DNA of 52,012 nt, from NCBI GenBank assembly GCA_014529385.2, contig JABFUD020000367.1:1-52012 (forward strand), in the 5' to 3' direction. Numbering within the stretch: the stretch's first letter is position 1; each line of letters opens with the position of its first letter. Below are positions 20,266 through 30,858 of this stretch, in pieces. The position numbers and the translations under genes are program-made. Origin of the DNA: Adiantum capillus-veneris (Eukaryota; Streptophyta; Polypodiopsida; Polypodiales; Pteridaceae). The notes under the pieces were generated by a model, which did not search any database, was not told the origin of the DNA, and was given only the letters and a program-made list of their open reading frames with translations.

Positions 20266-20281
20266 TGGTTCCATCGACGGG
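20266..20281 (+). promoter_or_regulatory. Element D primer binding site (not initiator tRNA-Met)
   Basis: TGGTTCCATCGACGGG immediately follows the LTR. The same 16 bases follow the 5' LTR of E. It would pair with a tRNA 3' end reading CCCGTCGATGGAACCA, that is CCA, a discriminator A, a 7-base acceptor strand and a 5-base T-stem strand. I could not assign the tRNA. Confidence 0.8.
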
Positions 20282-20350
20282 ATAGTCACTTTTTCTTCAA
20301 ATGGTGCAGCGTGGATTGTTGTGGGTGAAAGCAACACAGAGCTTGTCGAT

Positions 20351-21082
20351 ATGGCAGAGAAGAGAGACCAAGTACCTGAAGAGGGATCTTCCTCACATGG
20401 CACAGAGAAAATTCCTTCAACTCTTCAAGAAGAGGACAGGTTGTTTAGAACTCAACTGCGTTGTTGCATGGACATGTTTCAGCAGTTGGCTAATAACCCA
20501 AGGATGTAGGAATTCTTACAGGCTCCGACACAGGGTTTTCAGCCTCCTACACAGGGCATGACTGAGCCGTTGCAGGAAAAGGAGATTTCCAATGCGCAGA
20601 GGACTCATGATGCTCGAGGGAAAGCCCATGTGGTCGAGCAACTAGCGGTGTCCAATGATCCAAAGCAACTTGCTTTAGCTGGACAGGAACCGTTTGTGAA
20701 TGGTCAAGGGAGCAATGAACAGGCTATGCGTCAGACCCTTCCATTACCTAATACTTATCCTGGTTATTTTGGAGGTGGTTCAGTGTTTCAAGCTATGGCT
20801 GGACCTTCCACAGGTTATATGCCAGGGAATGTGTTCGGGACAATGCAAACAGGCATGGGTAACCCTATGTACGCGAACATGGGTGTCCAACCAGGTTTTC
20901 AGGGTGCCTATGGCCAGTTTCGAGTGCCTGGACCACAATTTGGTATGGCTGGTTTTTCGCAGCCATACGTACAAAATGCAGATATGACAGGGAAAACAGT
21001 TGATGCGAGTGCTGGAATGAACACTCATGGAGCACCACTGTTACAGGCACCTGTTTATGATAATGTGGCTCCTTTGAGTTAG
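20351..21082 (+). pseudogene. Element D Gag N-terminal region
   Basis: The start MAEKRDQVPEEGSSS aligns with MADRPDDVTEEVSSS of E. TAG at 20507-20509 and TAG at 21080-21082 interrupt a frame otherwise continuous in content. The second block (from about 20558) is rich in Gly, Met, Gln and Pro (NTYPGYFGGGSVFQAMAG, MQTGMGNPMYANMGVQPGF), a low-complexity disordered region placed before the capsid domain. E has the same block without the second stop. Confidence 0.85.
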
Positions 21083-23305
21083 CCTAAGGATTACAAGGAA
21101 GGTGGGCAGGGAGTGGAGTTTGAAACTTTCAGAAGAACTGAGGACCAATTAAAGGCTTTGACCTTCATACAGCAGTTCGATGTAGCTTATGCTGGAGGAA
21201 ACTTCACGGAATCTTCAAAGATACGCAAGGCTGCCACTTTCTTGAAAGGGAATGCGCTCCAATGGTGGACCGCATTGTTGAACCAGGGTCAAGCCCCAAC
21301 AACGTGGGTCCAATTCAAACAACTTTTTGCGCCTGCATGGTTGACAAACACTTTTGAAGTGGATGTAATGACGGAATGGCACGAGTTGAATGCTAAACAG
21401 TGTGCGAATCTGGAAGAGTACAATAAACGGTTTTGGGCCGCACTGTTGCCAGTCACCTCTTACAGGTTTGTGCCTTTGTCAGAACAAATTGAGAAGTACT
21501 GTTGCGGATTGCCCAAGAAAATCAGGGACTACTGCACAAAGACTACTGTCATGAATATGTTTCAATTGATAGAGAATGCAAGAGTGGCCAACAATCTGTC
21601 GAAGGGAGATTCTGATGGATTTAATAGCCACAAGAAAGGGGCCCAAGGCAAACAGTTTTCAGCCAAGGGCAATGTTGCAGCAAAGCCTTCTGAATCTCCT
21701 GCAAAGAAGCCCTCCACTGAAGAAGCTGATACGTCCAAGAAGCAGTCTAAATCTTCTTCGGAACGAGGACAAGGACAAAGAAGGCATTTTTTTGGCAAAA
21801 CTTTTCAAGAAAGGAAAGCTCTTAGGGAGGCCAAGAAATGCTACATTTGTGAACAGGAAGGACACTTTGTTAATGAGTGCCCACAGAAGAAGTCACAGGA
21901 TAAGGATGACAAGTCAGACCATAAAGGGAAGAAGCCAAAGCCGAGTGCAGGACTTGTTCCAGATTTGGTTGGAGATCAGCCAAACACAGATGCCACGGAG
22001 CTGTGCAGAGCTTGGGGCAAAGTTAGAGACCAGACAGTGCTGGTTTTCTTTGATCCAGGAGCCCGTGCAAATTTCATATCACCAGAATTGGCATCAAAGT
22101 TGGGCATTCGTGCACAGGAGATGGGTATGACAGGCGAAGCAGGTTTGGCATGCCCAGGACATTCAGAGCCTGTTACTCCCATTCTGGGAAAGCTTCGTCT
22201 GCACATTCAGAGCTATGTGGATGCGGAAGAATTTCATATTATGCCGCTTGAGGGCTGTGATGTGTTATTGGGTATCCCATGGTGTTACAGGTTGCATGCT
22301 ATGGTGGATACTTACAACAAAAAGATTACCCTTGTACATAGAGGAAAGACTCATGCCCTTGATGTAAAGCTTAAAGGCGAGTCTGTTCCAGTTGTTTCTG
22401 CTTCTGCTATTTCATCTGTAATAAAGAATCATCTTTCTGCGTACTTGATCTTTGCAAAAGAAGTACCTCAAGTTGTATCTAATTTGTCTACCTTAGATAA
22501 AGATAGGACAACTTTTTTCAGTGGTTTCAGTGATTGTTTTTCGGACTCTTTGCCAGGGGAGTTACCTCCTGAGAGACTTGAGGATCATACTATAGATCTT
22601 GTGCCAGGTTCTAGTCCACCGAATAGACCACCATACAGGGTTAGTGCAGCCCAGCAGAAAGAGATTATGGGTCAGGTCAACGAGCTTTTAGAGAAGGGGC
22701 TGATTCAGCCCAGTTCATCCCCTTTTTGTTCGCCTGTACTCTTAGTGCAAAAGAAGGATGGTTCATGGCGCATGTGCATTGACTATGGCGCCTTGAATAA
22801 GAATACCATCAAGAACAGGTTCCCCATACCGAGGATAGATGACATTCTTGATCGGCTTGAGGGAGCGTCATTGTTTACAAGAATAGACCTAAAGAGCGGG
22901 TATCATCAGATACGCATTAGACCAGAAGATGTCCATAAGACTGCGTTCAGGACAACATTTGGTCTCTATGAGTTTCTTGTCATGCCATTTGGTCTCACAA
23001 ATGCTCCTGCCACATTTAATAGAATGATGGACAAAATTTTTAGACCACATAGAAACTTCGTGGGTACCTTCTTTGATGACATGATTGTCTACTCAAAGTC
23101 TGAAGAGGAGCATAGGGATCACTTGACCGCAGTTTTCAATGAGCTACGCAAGAATAGGCTACTCATCAATGCGAAGAAAAGTGAGTTCTTTTTGCAAGAA
23201 ATTCACTTCCTTGGGCACATTGTTTCAAAGGACGGGGTACGCATGGATCCCGCTAAAGTGGAAGCAATTAGGTCATGGCCAGACTTGACATTCGAAGCTT
23301 TCTAG
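21083..23305 (+). CDS. Element D Gag capsid, zinc knuckle, protease and RT
   Basis: An unbroken frame to the stop at 23303-23305; the first Met of the 730-residue frame is at 21113. Order: Gag capsid (FIQQFDVAYAGG, WWTALLNQ, FEVDVMTEW) about residues 15-170; zinc knuckle CYICEQEGHFVNEC about 243-256; aspartic protease with VFFDPGARANFIS near 312-324 and GCDVLLGIPW near 380; RT about 500-715 with [46 protein letters not shown], catalytic FFDDMIVYS and FLGHIVSKDGV. Protease Asp-Pro-Gly replaces the usual Asp-Ser/Thr-Gly; E (DPG) and F (DPG) share it while G has DGG. A deletion/frame change at about 23288 ends it within the RT connection. Confidence 0.92.
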   Translation, partial: PKDYKEGGQGVEFETFRRTEDQLKALTFIQQFDVAYAGGNFTESSKIRKAATFLKGNALQWWTALLNQGQAPTTWVQFKQLFAPAWLTNTFEVDVMTEWHELNAKQCANLEEYNKRFWAALLPVTSYRFVPLSEQIEKYCCGLPKKIRDYCTKTTVMNMFQLIENARVANNLSKGDSDGFNSHKKGAQGKQFSAKGNVAAKPSESPAKKPSTEEADTSKKQSKSSSERGQGQRRHFFGKTFQERKALREAKKCYICEQEGHFVNECPQKKSQDKDDKSDHKGKKPKPSAGLVPDLVGDQPNTDATELCRAWGKVRDQTVLVFFDPGARANFISPELASKLGIRAQEMGMTGEAGLACPGHSEPVTPILGKLRLHIQSYVDAEEFHIMPLEGCDVLLGIPWCYRLHAMVDTYNKKITLVHRGKTHALDVKLKGESVPVVSASAISSVIKNHLSAYLIFAKEVPQVVSNLSTLDKDRTTFFSGFSDCFSDSLPGELPPERLEDHTIDLVPGSSPPNRPPYRVSAAQQKEIMGQVNELLEKGLIQPSSSPFCSPVLLVQKKDGSWRMCIDYGALNKNTIKNRFPIPRIDDILDRLEGASLFTRIDLKSGYHQIRIRPEDVHKTAFRTTFGLYEFLVMPFGLTNAPATFNRMMDKIFRPHRNFVGTFFDDMIVYSKSEEEHRDHLTAVFNELRKNRLLINAKKSEFFLQEIHFLGHIVSKDGVRMDPAKVEAIRSWPDLTFEAF

Positions 23306-25237
23306 GCTTATGTTCCTATTACAAGAGGTTCATCCGAAATTTTGCTGAGATTGCTTCTCCACTCCATGCACTGCAAGGAAAAGGAGTTACTTTCAAGTGG
23401 ACAGCCAAGGAAATTTTAGCGTTCAAACACTTGAAAGAGAAGCTGACTTCAGATCCGAATGGCCGAGTAGTCGCATATGAGAGCTGAATTCTTTTGAAGA
23501 CTGAAAGGAACTTGCAAGTCTATGAGAAAGAATTGCTGGCAGTAATTCATGCTCTCACTAGTTGGAAACACTATTTGCTAGGGGCTGATTTTGTTGTCCA
23601 AACGGATCATCAAACCTTGCGATATTTTCTTACACAGACGAAGTTGTCTGAGAAGCACATGCGATGGGCAAACATCTTGTCAATGTTCCATTTTCAGATT
23701 GTGCATGTGCAAGGGAAAAAGAACGTGGTGGCTGATGCGTTGTCACGAAAGCCCCAAATTTCAGCAGTGTCAATTCCGTACCATTGTGAACTAGACGAAA
23801 TGAAGACACAATATGCTGAAGATTCAGATTTTGCAAGGATCTATGACCAGCTTGTTGATGGGCAACATCATGAGCACTATATGCTTAAGAATGACTTTCT
23901 CATGATGCATGGAAAGTTATGCGTTACTAAACAGTTACGGCCAAAGATTTTGATGGAAAGTCATGCTCCACCTTATGCTGGGCATCGTGGAATTGATGCG
24001 ACAGTGAAAGGGGTTGAGGCATTCTTCTATTGGCCAGCTTTGCGTCAAGATGTTGACACATTTGTAAGATCATGCTTAGTATGCCAAAAAGTCAAATTTG
24101 ATAGACAAAAGCAACCGGGATTGTTGCAGCCATTGCCGATCCCTGATAGGCCATGGGAAAGTATAGCAATGGACTTTATCTTTGATCTTCCAAGGACGCA
24201 AACAGGAAATGATGGGATTTGGACTATCATTTGTAGGTTCAGTAAGCAGGCCCATTTCATTCTTGTTAGGAAGAAGATAAAGCCACAACACATGGTCAAG
24301 ATATTCATGAGCAATATCTTTGAATATCATGGGATGCCTCAGTCAATTGTCAGTGACAGGGATCCACGTATGACGAGTCTTTTCTGGAAGGCATTGTTTG
24401 AGAACATGGGCACTACGCTCAAGTTCTCTTCTTCGTTTCATCCGCAAACTGATGGACAGTCAGAAGGGGCAAATTCTACTGTCTTGGACCTACTCAAATG
24501 TTATGTCTCAGAGCACAAGGCAACTTGGGAACACCATCTCCCATTGGTTGAATATGCTTACAATAACACTGTGCATACATCAACAGGTAAGGCACCATTT
24601 GAGATAGTGGAAGGAGGAAAGAAAGTCCCACCCATTTTGCAGACTAAGGACAAGATATTTGAGGCAGACACAAGATATGGATGAAACATACAGGAAGATA
24701 AAGATTGCTCTTGAGAAGACTCAGGCTAAGCAAAAGAAAGCTGCTGATCGTCACCGTCGTGAACTTGTATTTTCACTTGGTGATTGGGTACTTTTGCGCT
24801 TTGAAAAGGCCAGGTTAAGGAAAAGGAAAGGCAAGGAACTCTTGTTTCCTAAGCTCAGTATGCGATATTATGGTCCTTTTCAGATTTCAGAAAAGATCAG
24901 CGATGTAGCTTACAGGTTAAAGCTACCAGAAGGCTGGAAAATACATAATGCTTTTCATGTCCGCCTTCTAAGGCCCTTTGTTGGTGATGTGCCAGAGAAT
25001 ATGCTTGATGAGGAACAACCCGAAGTGGAAGAATTGGATGAAATCCTTGTTCCTGAACAGATATTGGCACATAAAGAAAGAAAGGTTAGAGGAAAATTTG
25101 CAAGACGCTATTTGGTGAAGTTCAAAAACTATCCATCGTTGGATGCCAAATGGATGGAAGACTCTAAATTGGTTGATTCACCTCAACTATTGCAATTGTA
25201 TCTTGAAGCCTTTCAGATGGAACCCACAGTGACTTGA
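23306..25237 (+). pseudogene. Element D RNase H, integrase and chromodomain-like tail
   Basis: It continues FLGLCSYYKRFIRN in a new frame, then LTSDPNGRVVAYES. About 90 bases encoding the DACG-containing start of RNase H are missing here compared with A. A TGA at 23485-23487 follows. From 23494 come YEKELLAVIHALTSW, QTDHQTLRYFL, KNVVADALSRKP, the integrase zinc region (H..YAGHRG, SCLVCQKVKF) and the catalytic core, with MDFIFDLP, VSDRDPRM and SEGANSTVLDLL supplying the D, D and E. A shift at about 24670 separates the C-terminal barrel (GPFQISEKISDVAYRLK) and the chromodomain-like end EILVPEQILAHKER, RRYLVKFKNYPSLDAKWME. The stop is at 25235-25237. Confidence 0.9.
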
Positions 25238-25372
25238 TGCAGCCTTTTTGGAGCAAGGCAAGAGCATGGTTCATGATGCTCAAGAGAGTAGTTAAGCAAT
25301 TGTATCTACTCTTTCCATACAGAATTTAGCTAGAGAAGTTCGTGCTCAAGAGTACACTAGAAGACTTCTATG
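25238..25372 (+). other. Element D 3' untranslated region (left half)
   Basis: Non-coding tail after the integrase stop; it ends in CTATG, the target duplicated by copia element J. The right half is 30680-30858. Confidence 0.8.
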
Positions 25373-25654
25373 TGTGGGGGAGCAGGAGAGAGAGCCCACT
25401 TGCTGTCCTATGCAATGAGAGTGAAGGAGGAGAGGAGATTGGCGCAGAAAGAGCACACGCAGAGAAGAACGTGAGAGAGAGAGAGAGGGCTCGTTGGATT
25501 TTGGGAAAAAGCCACGCTATGTATTATTTGGGCTTCACCTTTGAGTATATGAGTAAGTGACTAGGGGGCCATTCACACTTGGGCCCCCTCACTTATAAGT
25601 CTTTTTAACTTATAAGTTATAAGTACAAGGCACTTAGGCCTTTATTCCCTAACA
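25373..25654 (-). repeat. Copia J 3' LTR
   Basis: 282 bp with TG...CA ends, an ACTTATAAGTTAT palindromic A/T-rich stretch and a short GA run. It differs from the other LTR only at ATTGGCGC against ATTCGCGC. Confidence 0.95.
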
Positions 25655-25733
25655 ACCTCCCACCTAAAGGCAATGTACCTTGGGAGATCAAAGAATCAGC
25701 TAACTATGATACAACAGCTGATCATGCACTTAC

Positions 25734-28700
25734 TCATCCAACACCCATCATCTGACGGCAATATGCAAACCGCTCTGCTGGAAGACTCTTGGTCAAAAGA
25801 TGTGCAGGATTGTCATCTGTGTGCACCTTGACAAGTGTAATGCTCTTGTCATCAAGCACACTCCTGATAAAATGATACTTCACCTCTATGTGCTTTGTCT
25901 TGGCATGAAAAACAGGATTCCTTGCAAGCATAATAGCACTCTGACTATCACAGTGTAGCACAGGAACCGGTGACTTAATGCCAAGCTCTTCTACCAAACG
26001 CATGAGCCACAGCTTCTTTGCATGCCTCAGTGGCAGCCACATACTCAGCCTCAGTGGTAGACAAAGCAACACATTTTTGCAGTCTGGAAATCCAAGAAAC
26101 TGCACCTCCTGTGAAAGTAAACACATATCCAGAGGTAGACTTCCTGCAATCTGGATGTCCAGCAAAATCTGCATCTGTAAAGCCATGCACAGATGTCTCA
26201 CTCTTCCCAAAACAAATGCACAAGTCTTTAGTGCCTTTCAAGTATCTCAAGATACACTTCACTGCTTCCCAATGCTTTTTGCCAGGATTGCTCATGTACC
26301 TGCTTACTACTCCCACCGCAAATGCAATGTCCGGACGTGTAGCAACCATAACATACATCAAACTGCCAACGGTTGATGCATAAGGAACCTTGGCCATTTC
26401 AGTCCGCATATCATCTGTGTTTGGGCAGTCATGTGCAGTCAGTTTTACATATGGAGGCAGCGGAGTACCAAGTGCCTTTCCCCCATCCATCCCCATCCAT
26501 ATGAAAACGATGTAGCACCTTATTGACATAATCTCGTTGAGATAGATACAGACGCCTGTTGATCCTATCTCGAGAGATACGCATGCCCAAAATATGATTA
26601 GCATTACCAAGATCCTTCATGTCAAAGAGATTCTTTAAGCTTTGCTGTAGTGCATCCAACTCCGTGATATTGTTACCCGCAATAAGCATGTCATCAACAT
26701 ACAAAATCAGCAATAGAAGAGATCCATCACTTGCCGTTTTGATATACAAACAGTGATCAGAATTACTTCTTTTGTATCCTTGAGACCTCATGAATGTATC
26801 AAACTTGTGATACCATGCACGGGGAGACTGTTTCAAACCATACAAGCTCTTCAAGAGTCTACATACTTTCTTCTCTTGCCCCTTTGACACAAAACCTTCT
26901 GGCTGCATCATATAGATCATCTCAAGCAAATCGCCATGCAAAAATGCTGTTTTGACATCCATTTGCTTTAACTCCATATCTTCAGAAGCAACCAGGCCTA
27001 GAACAAGACGTAATGTGGCAAGCTTTACAACAGGAGAAAAAATCTCATCAAAATCAACACCATGCTTTTGCTTGTACCCTTTAGCGACCAAACGTGCCTT
27101 GTACTTAGAAGAAGCATCAGATGTGACCTTGGTCTTGTAAACCCATTTACATGGCAGAGCCTTATGCCCTTTAGGCAAATCAACCAAGTCCCATGTATGG
27201 TTTTTCTCCAAAGACTGCATTTCCGAAACCATTGCTTTGAACCATTTCTTACTGTCTTTCCGTTGCATAGCCTCTTTATAGCAAGACGGCTCACCACAAT
27301 CAGTAAGCATGACATAGTCCAAAGACGGTTCATATCTATCGGGGGGCCTTGTCACCCGAGTAGACCTACGCACCCAATGATCCATAACAGGTGGATTTTC
27401 AGCCTGTAAACCATAAAAAACAGCAGGCTGTTCAGCCGGTTGTATCGCAACAACGGGCGGTCTAGGAGCATCAACCTGTTCCCCTACCTGTGGTGCATCA
27501 ATGGCAACTTGTTGGGGCTGATTTTCAGCAGCTAATGGCTGATTTTCAGCACCATTTTCAGCATGTAAAGGCTGCTGAACATTGGGCCTTCTTGGCTGTC
27601 CATATGTAACATCTTCACGAAAAACAACCCGGCGCACTTCCTCGACCTTTGTGGGCTGTTTGTGCATGCAATTCTCATTGAAGATGACATCATTGCTGCG
27701 TATGATTTTCCGTAATGCGGGATCCCATAATCTATACCCCATTTCACCATCCTCACCATATCCTAGGAAAATGCATTTATGAGACTTTGGTTCTAGTTTG
27801 GTGCGCAGTTCACTCCATATGTGAACATAGGCCTCACAACCAAACACTCTTAAATGTGCATATGAGGGTGGCTTGCCAGACCACACCTCCTCAGGCACCT
27901 TTCCACCCAAAGCCTTGCTAGGTGAGCGATTAATCAAGTGAATAGCTGTTTGCACAGCTTCTGCCCAAAAACCATGAGGTAATGCAGCATGTGACAGCAT
28001 ACTCCGAACTTTCTCTTGGATAGTCCGGTTCAACCTCTCTGCAACTCCATTCTGAGAGGGATTAAAAGGAGCCGTGAGCTCTCTTTTAATACCTTTAGTA
28101 GCACAAAAGTCAATAAATGCTTTTGATACATACTCCCCCCCATTGTCTGAGCGCAAAGACCTAAGCTTCTTGTCAGTTTGATTCTCAACAAACGCAAGAA
28201 ACTTCTTGAAAGTATCCAAAACATCGCTTTTAGCACGTATTGGATACACCCACACCTTACGTGTAGCATCATCGATAAACGAGACAAAATATTTCTTTCC
28301 CCCTAAGGACAACTGTGGCATTTCACATACATCGGAATGCACTAAGTCTAACCTGTCAAACTTCAAAGAAAGTGACCTTTTGTGCGGTGTTTGACTGTGC
28401 TTACCATAAATACAGTGCTCACAATGAGAAAAATCAGCATACCTCAAACACGGCAAATAACCACAACGAGACAGAGTTTCCATTCCTCTTTTACTCATGT
28501 GTTCCAACTGGCCATGCCACAAAGAAACACTTGGCTGCTCGGTTACGGCGACAACATGGTCACGCACACTAGATACATGCAAAGGATACAAAGTGTCCGA
28601 TTTACAACCCTTGGCTACAATCCGGGCCCCTTTACAAATTTTCCACTTACTATCACCAAAAGTGGTGTGATAGCCTGCATCATCTAGCTGCCCTGTACTA

Positions 28701-29842
28701 ATCAAACTCTTCTTGAGTTGTGGCACATGACGCACTTTGTGCAAAACAAAAGTCATACCATCAGCAAAAGAAAACTGGACACTGCCAATACCTGCAATGT
28801 CATATGCATAGTTATCTCCCAAATAAACAGTGCCCTGCACCTCACCTGAGTACTGTGTAAACCAATCCCTATGAGGTGTTACATGAAAGGAGGCACCTGA
28901 ATCAAGAATCCAAGTATGCATGTCCACATCAGAACCCATAGCAAGGGTATGTGCATCCACAGAAGAGGCATTGAGTACATCAGTGCTGCTGTCACTGTCA
29001 CAACTACTAGCAACATTGATTTCCTCAATCAACACAGTGCTCTTCTTGGCATTTCCCTTGTCCTTTGCATCAGTTTCAGCACCCTTGTTCTTCTCTTTCT
29101 TCCACTCATAGCATTCCCGTTTATAATGCCCTTTCTTTCCACAATGATGACACACAACATCTTTCCTACGAGATTTGCTGCGTGCCCTGTCCTTACTGTC
29201 AGATTTCTCCCTCTGTTGAGACCTGCCTCTCAAGTGCAATGCATTAGAAGACCCACCTGTGGTGTTCTTCCTGTTCATCTCTTCCATCAGGAGAGAACTC
29301 TCTACATCTGCATACTTAAGTGACGCACTTGAGTTACTAAGAGCTGTCCGGAATACATCCCAACTCTCGGGCAATGTGCATAGCAGAAAAGTAGCTTTGA
29401 ACTCCTCATCAATCGTGAATTTCAGCTCTGTCAGTTGGCTGAAAATAGAATTGAATTCATTGAGGTGCACCGACATGTGCGTGCCCTCCTTCATGCGGAG
29501 ATCCATAAGCTTCTTGAGCCAATACACTTTACTGGCAGCACTCTGCTGTGCATACAACTCGTCTAAACGCTTCCACATGCCCCATGGTGTCTGCTCATTC
29601 TCTACATTGAAGAGTAAATTGTCAGACATCGAAAGCATGATCGTGGAGCGAGCCAACTCGTCCACTTCTTCCCATTCTTCAACCTCCATATCGACCGGTT
29701 TCACACCCTGTAACTTAATAGGTTTCGCCTGTTTCTTCTGCAACATCACATTATAACATTGCTTCTTCCATATAGCAAAGTTATGGGCACCTTCAAGCTT
29801 GCGAATGTGCAACAAATTGCCACTTTCACTGCTAGAAGCCAT
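25734..29842 (-). pseudogene. Copia J Gag-Pol polyprotein (two frameshifts)
   Basis: The likely start is MASSSESGNLL at 29842, six codons below an upstream Met at 29857. Numbering from the upstream Met: UBN2-type Gag 10-200; zinc knuckle CHHCGKKGHYKREC 236-249; protease WILDSGASFH with Asp 319; integrase zinc region then catalytic Asp about 509, Asp 571 (RSDNGGEY) and Glu 607 (NGVAERLNRT); RT with KWVYKTK, MDVKTAFLHGDL, LKSLYGLKQSPRAWY and the catalytic LYVDDMLIAG. The integrase-before-RT order defines copia. A 10-base tandem duplication of ATGGATGGGG near 26490 shifts the frame, and about two bases are missing near 26003 in RNase H (STTEAEYVAATEACKE). The rest (KLWLMRLVEELGI, HCDSQSAIMLARN, KHIEVKYHFIR) follows to the stop at 25734. 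Confidence 0.95.
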
Positions 29843-30383
29843 TCTGAGTGATTGCAAACACTGAAACCCTGTTTTGCCGACCTAAACACGCCCAAATGTG
29901 CGCAATCGGGCAAAAAACAGCTTGCTGTTACAGAAAAACAGCGAGCAAATTTCACGCGAAATCACCCCAAAACAGCGTACATTCACTGCCAAACCCTTAC
30001 CAAAGGTTTCCACAAGGTGTATACATCATTTGCTTGCTGAAATTCCCTGTTTTAGGGTAAAAATCAGACCTGTAAACACCTGTTTTGCTGAATTTTCAGA
30101 ACCTCGTTGGTGGAAACACTTGTAAGATTGACCTGTGAGACTTGCCCTAATGAAATTACATCAAATTGACCCCGAAATTGGTCAATTTCAGCAGAAATAG
30201 GCTGCTGTTCGCCAGTTTTTGAAACCCTAATTTTGGGGAAACTGTCACCGGAGGTCGATTCTACATGGTGAGAGGATCCCTTCGCGACAGAGTTGATCGA
30301 AAACGGTTGAGTATCCTTCCCGCAGCGAGCAAAAACAGAATTCTGATCTGTGTTGCGAAGATGGCTCTCTTGGAAACCCTAAA

Positions 30384-30395
30384 GCTATGATACCA
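30384..30395 (-). promoter_or_regulatory. Copia J primer binding site
   Basis: Minus-strand TGGTATCATAGC, two bases inside the 5' LTR: an iMet-type site with one change (G to T) from TGGTATCAGAGC. The 29843-30383 leader between it and the Gag start is non-coding. Confidence 0.8.
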
Positions 30396-30397
30396 TG

Positions 30398-30679
30398 TGT
30401 GGGGGAGCAGGAGAGAGAGCCCACTTGCTGTCCTATGCAATGAGAGTGAAGGAGGAGAGGAGATTCGCGCAGAAAGAGCACACGCAGAGAAGAACGTGAG
30501 AGAGAGAGAGAGGGCTCGTTGGATTTTGGGAAAAAGCCACGCTATGTATTATTTGGGCTTCACCTTTGAGTATATGAGTAAGTGACTAGGGGGCCATTCA
30601 CACTTGGGCCCCCTCACTTATAAGTCTTTTTAACTTATAAGTTATAAGTACAAGGCACTTAGGCCTTTATTCCCTAACA
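30398..30679 (-). repeat. Copia J 5' LTR
   Basis: 282 bp, TGTTAGGG...CCCCCACA on the minus strand, next to TSD CTATG on the right. Confidence 0.95.
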
Positions 30680-30858
30680 CTATGCTTGATATATGTGTCG
30701 TAGCCAGGTTGGTGGGATTGTTTAATCGTCCAACGCTACATTTCCGGAAGCATGTATATCTTGGATTCCCATCATAGAATATATGTGATATCAGGAGATA
30801 TCTGCATGTATTATTGGCATGCAAGCGAGGTCGCTTGCAGTATTTTAAGGGTGGGGTG
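30680..30858 (+). other. Element D 3' untranslated region (right half) and polypurine tract
   Basis: Non-coding; begins with the second CTATG copy and ends TTTTAAGGGTGGGGTG directly before the 3' LTR. The purine run is the plus-strand primer. Confidence 0.8.

Larger units (their letters stand above)
25373..30679 (-). mobile_element. Near-pristine Ty1/copia element J
   Basis: 5307 bp, minus strand, flanked by the duplication CTATG (25368-25372 and 30680-30684). The 282-bp LTRs start TGTTAGGGAATAAAGG and end GCTCCCCCACA; by eye they differ at one base. A primer site and a polypurine tract (AGGTGGGAGGT on the minus strand, 25655-25665) are in place. A single gag-pol frame carries two lesions. 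It is inserted in the 3' untranslated region of D and is the youngest layer of that nest. Confidence 0.97.

Noticed and set aside
28382-28687. Plus-strand frames across the copia element as separate genes
   Set aside because: They are antisense to the continuous copia polyprotein and show no motif.
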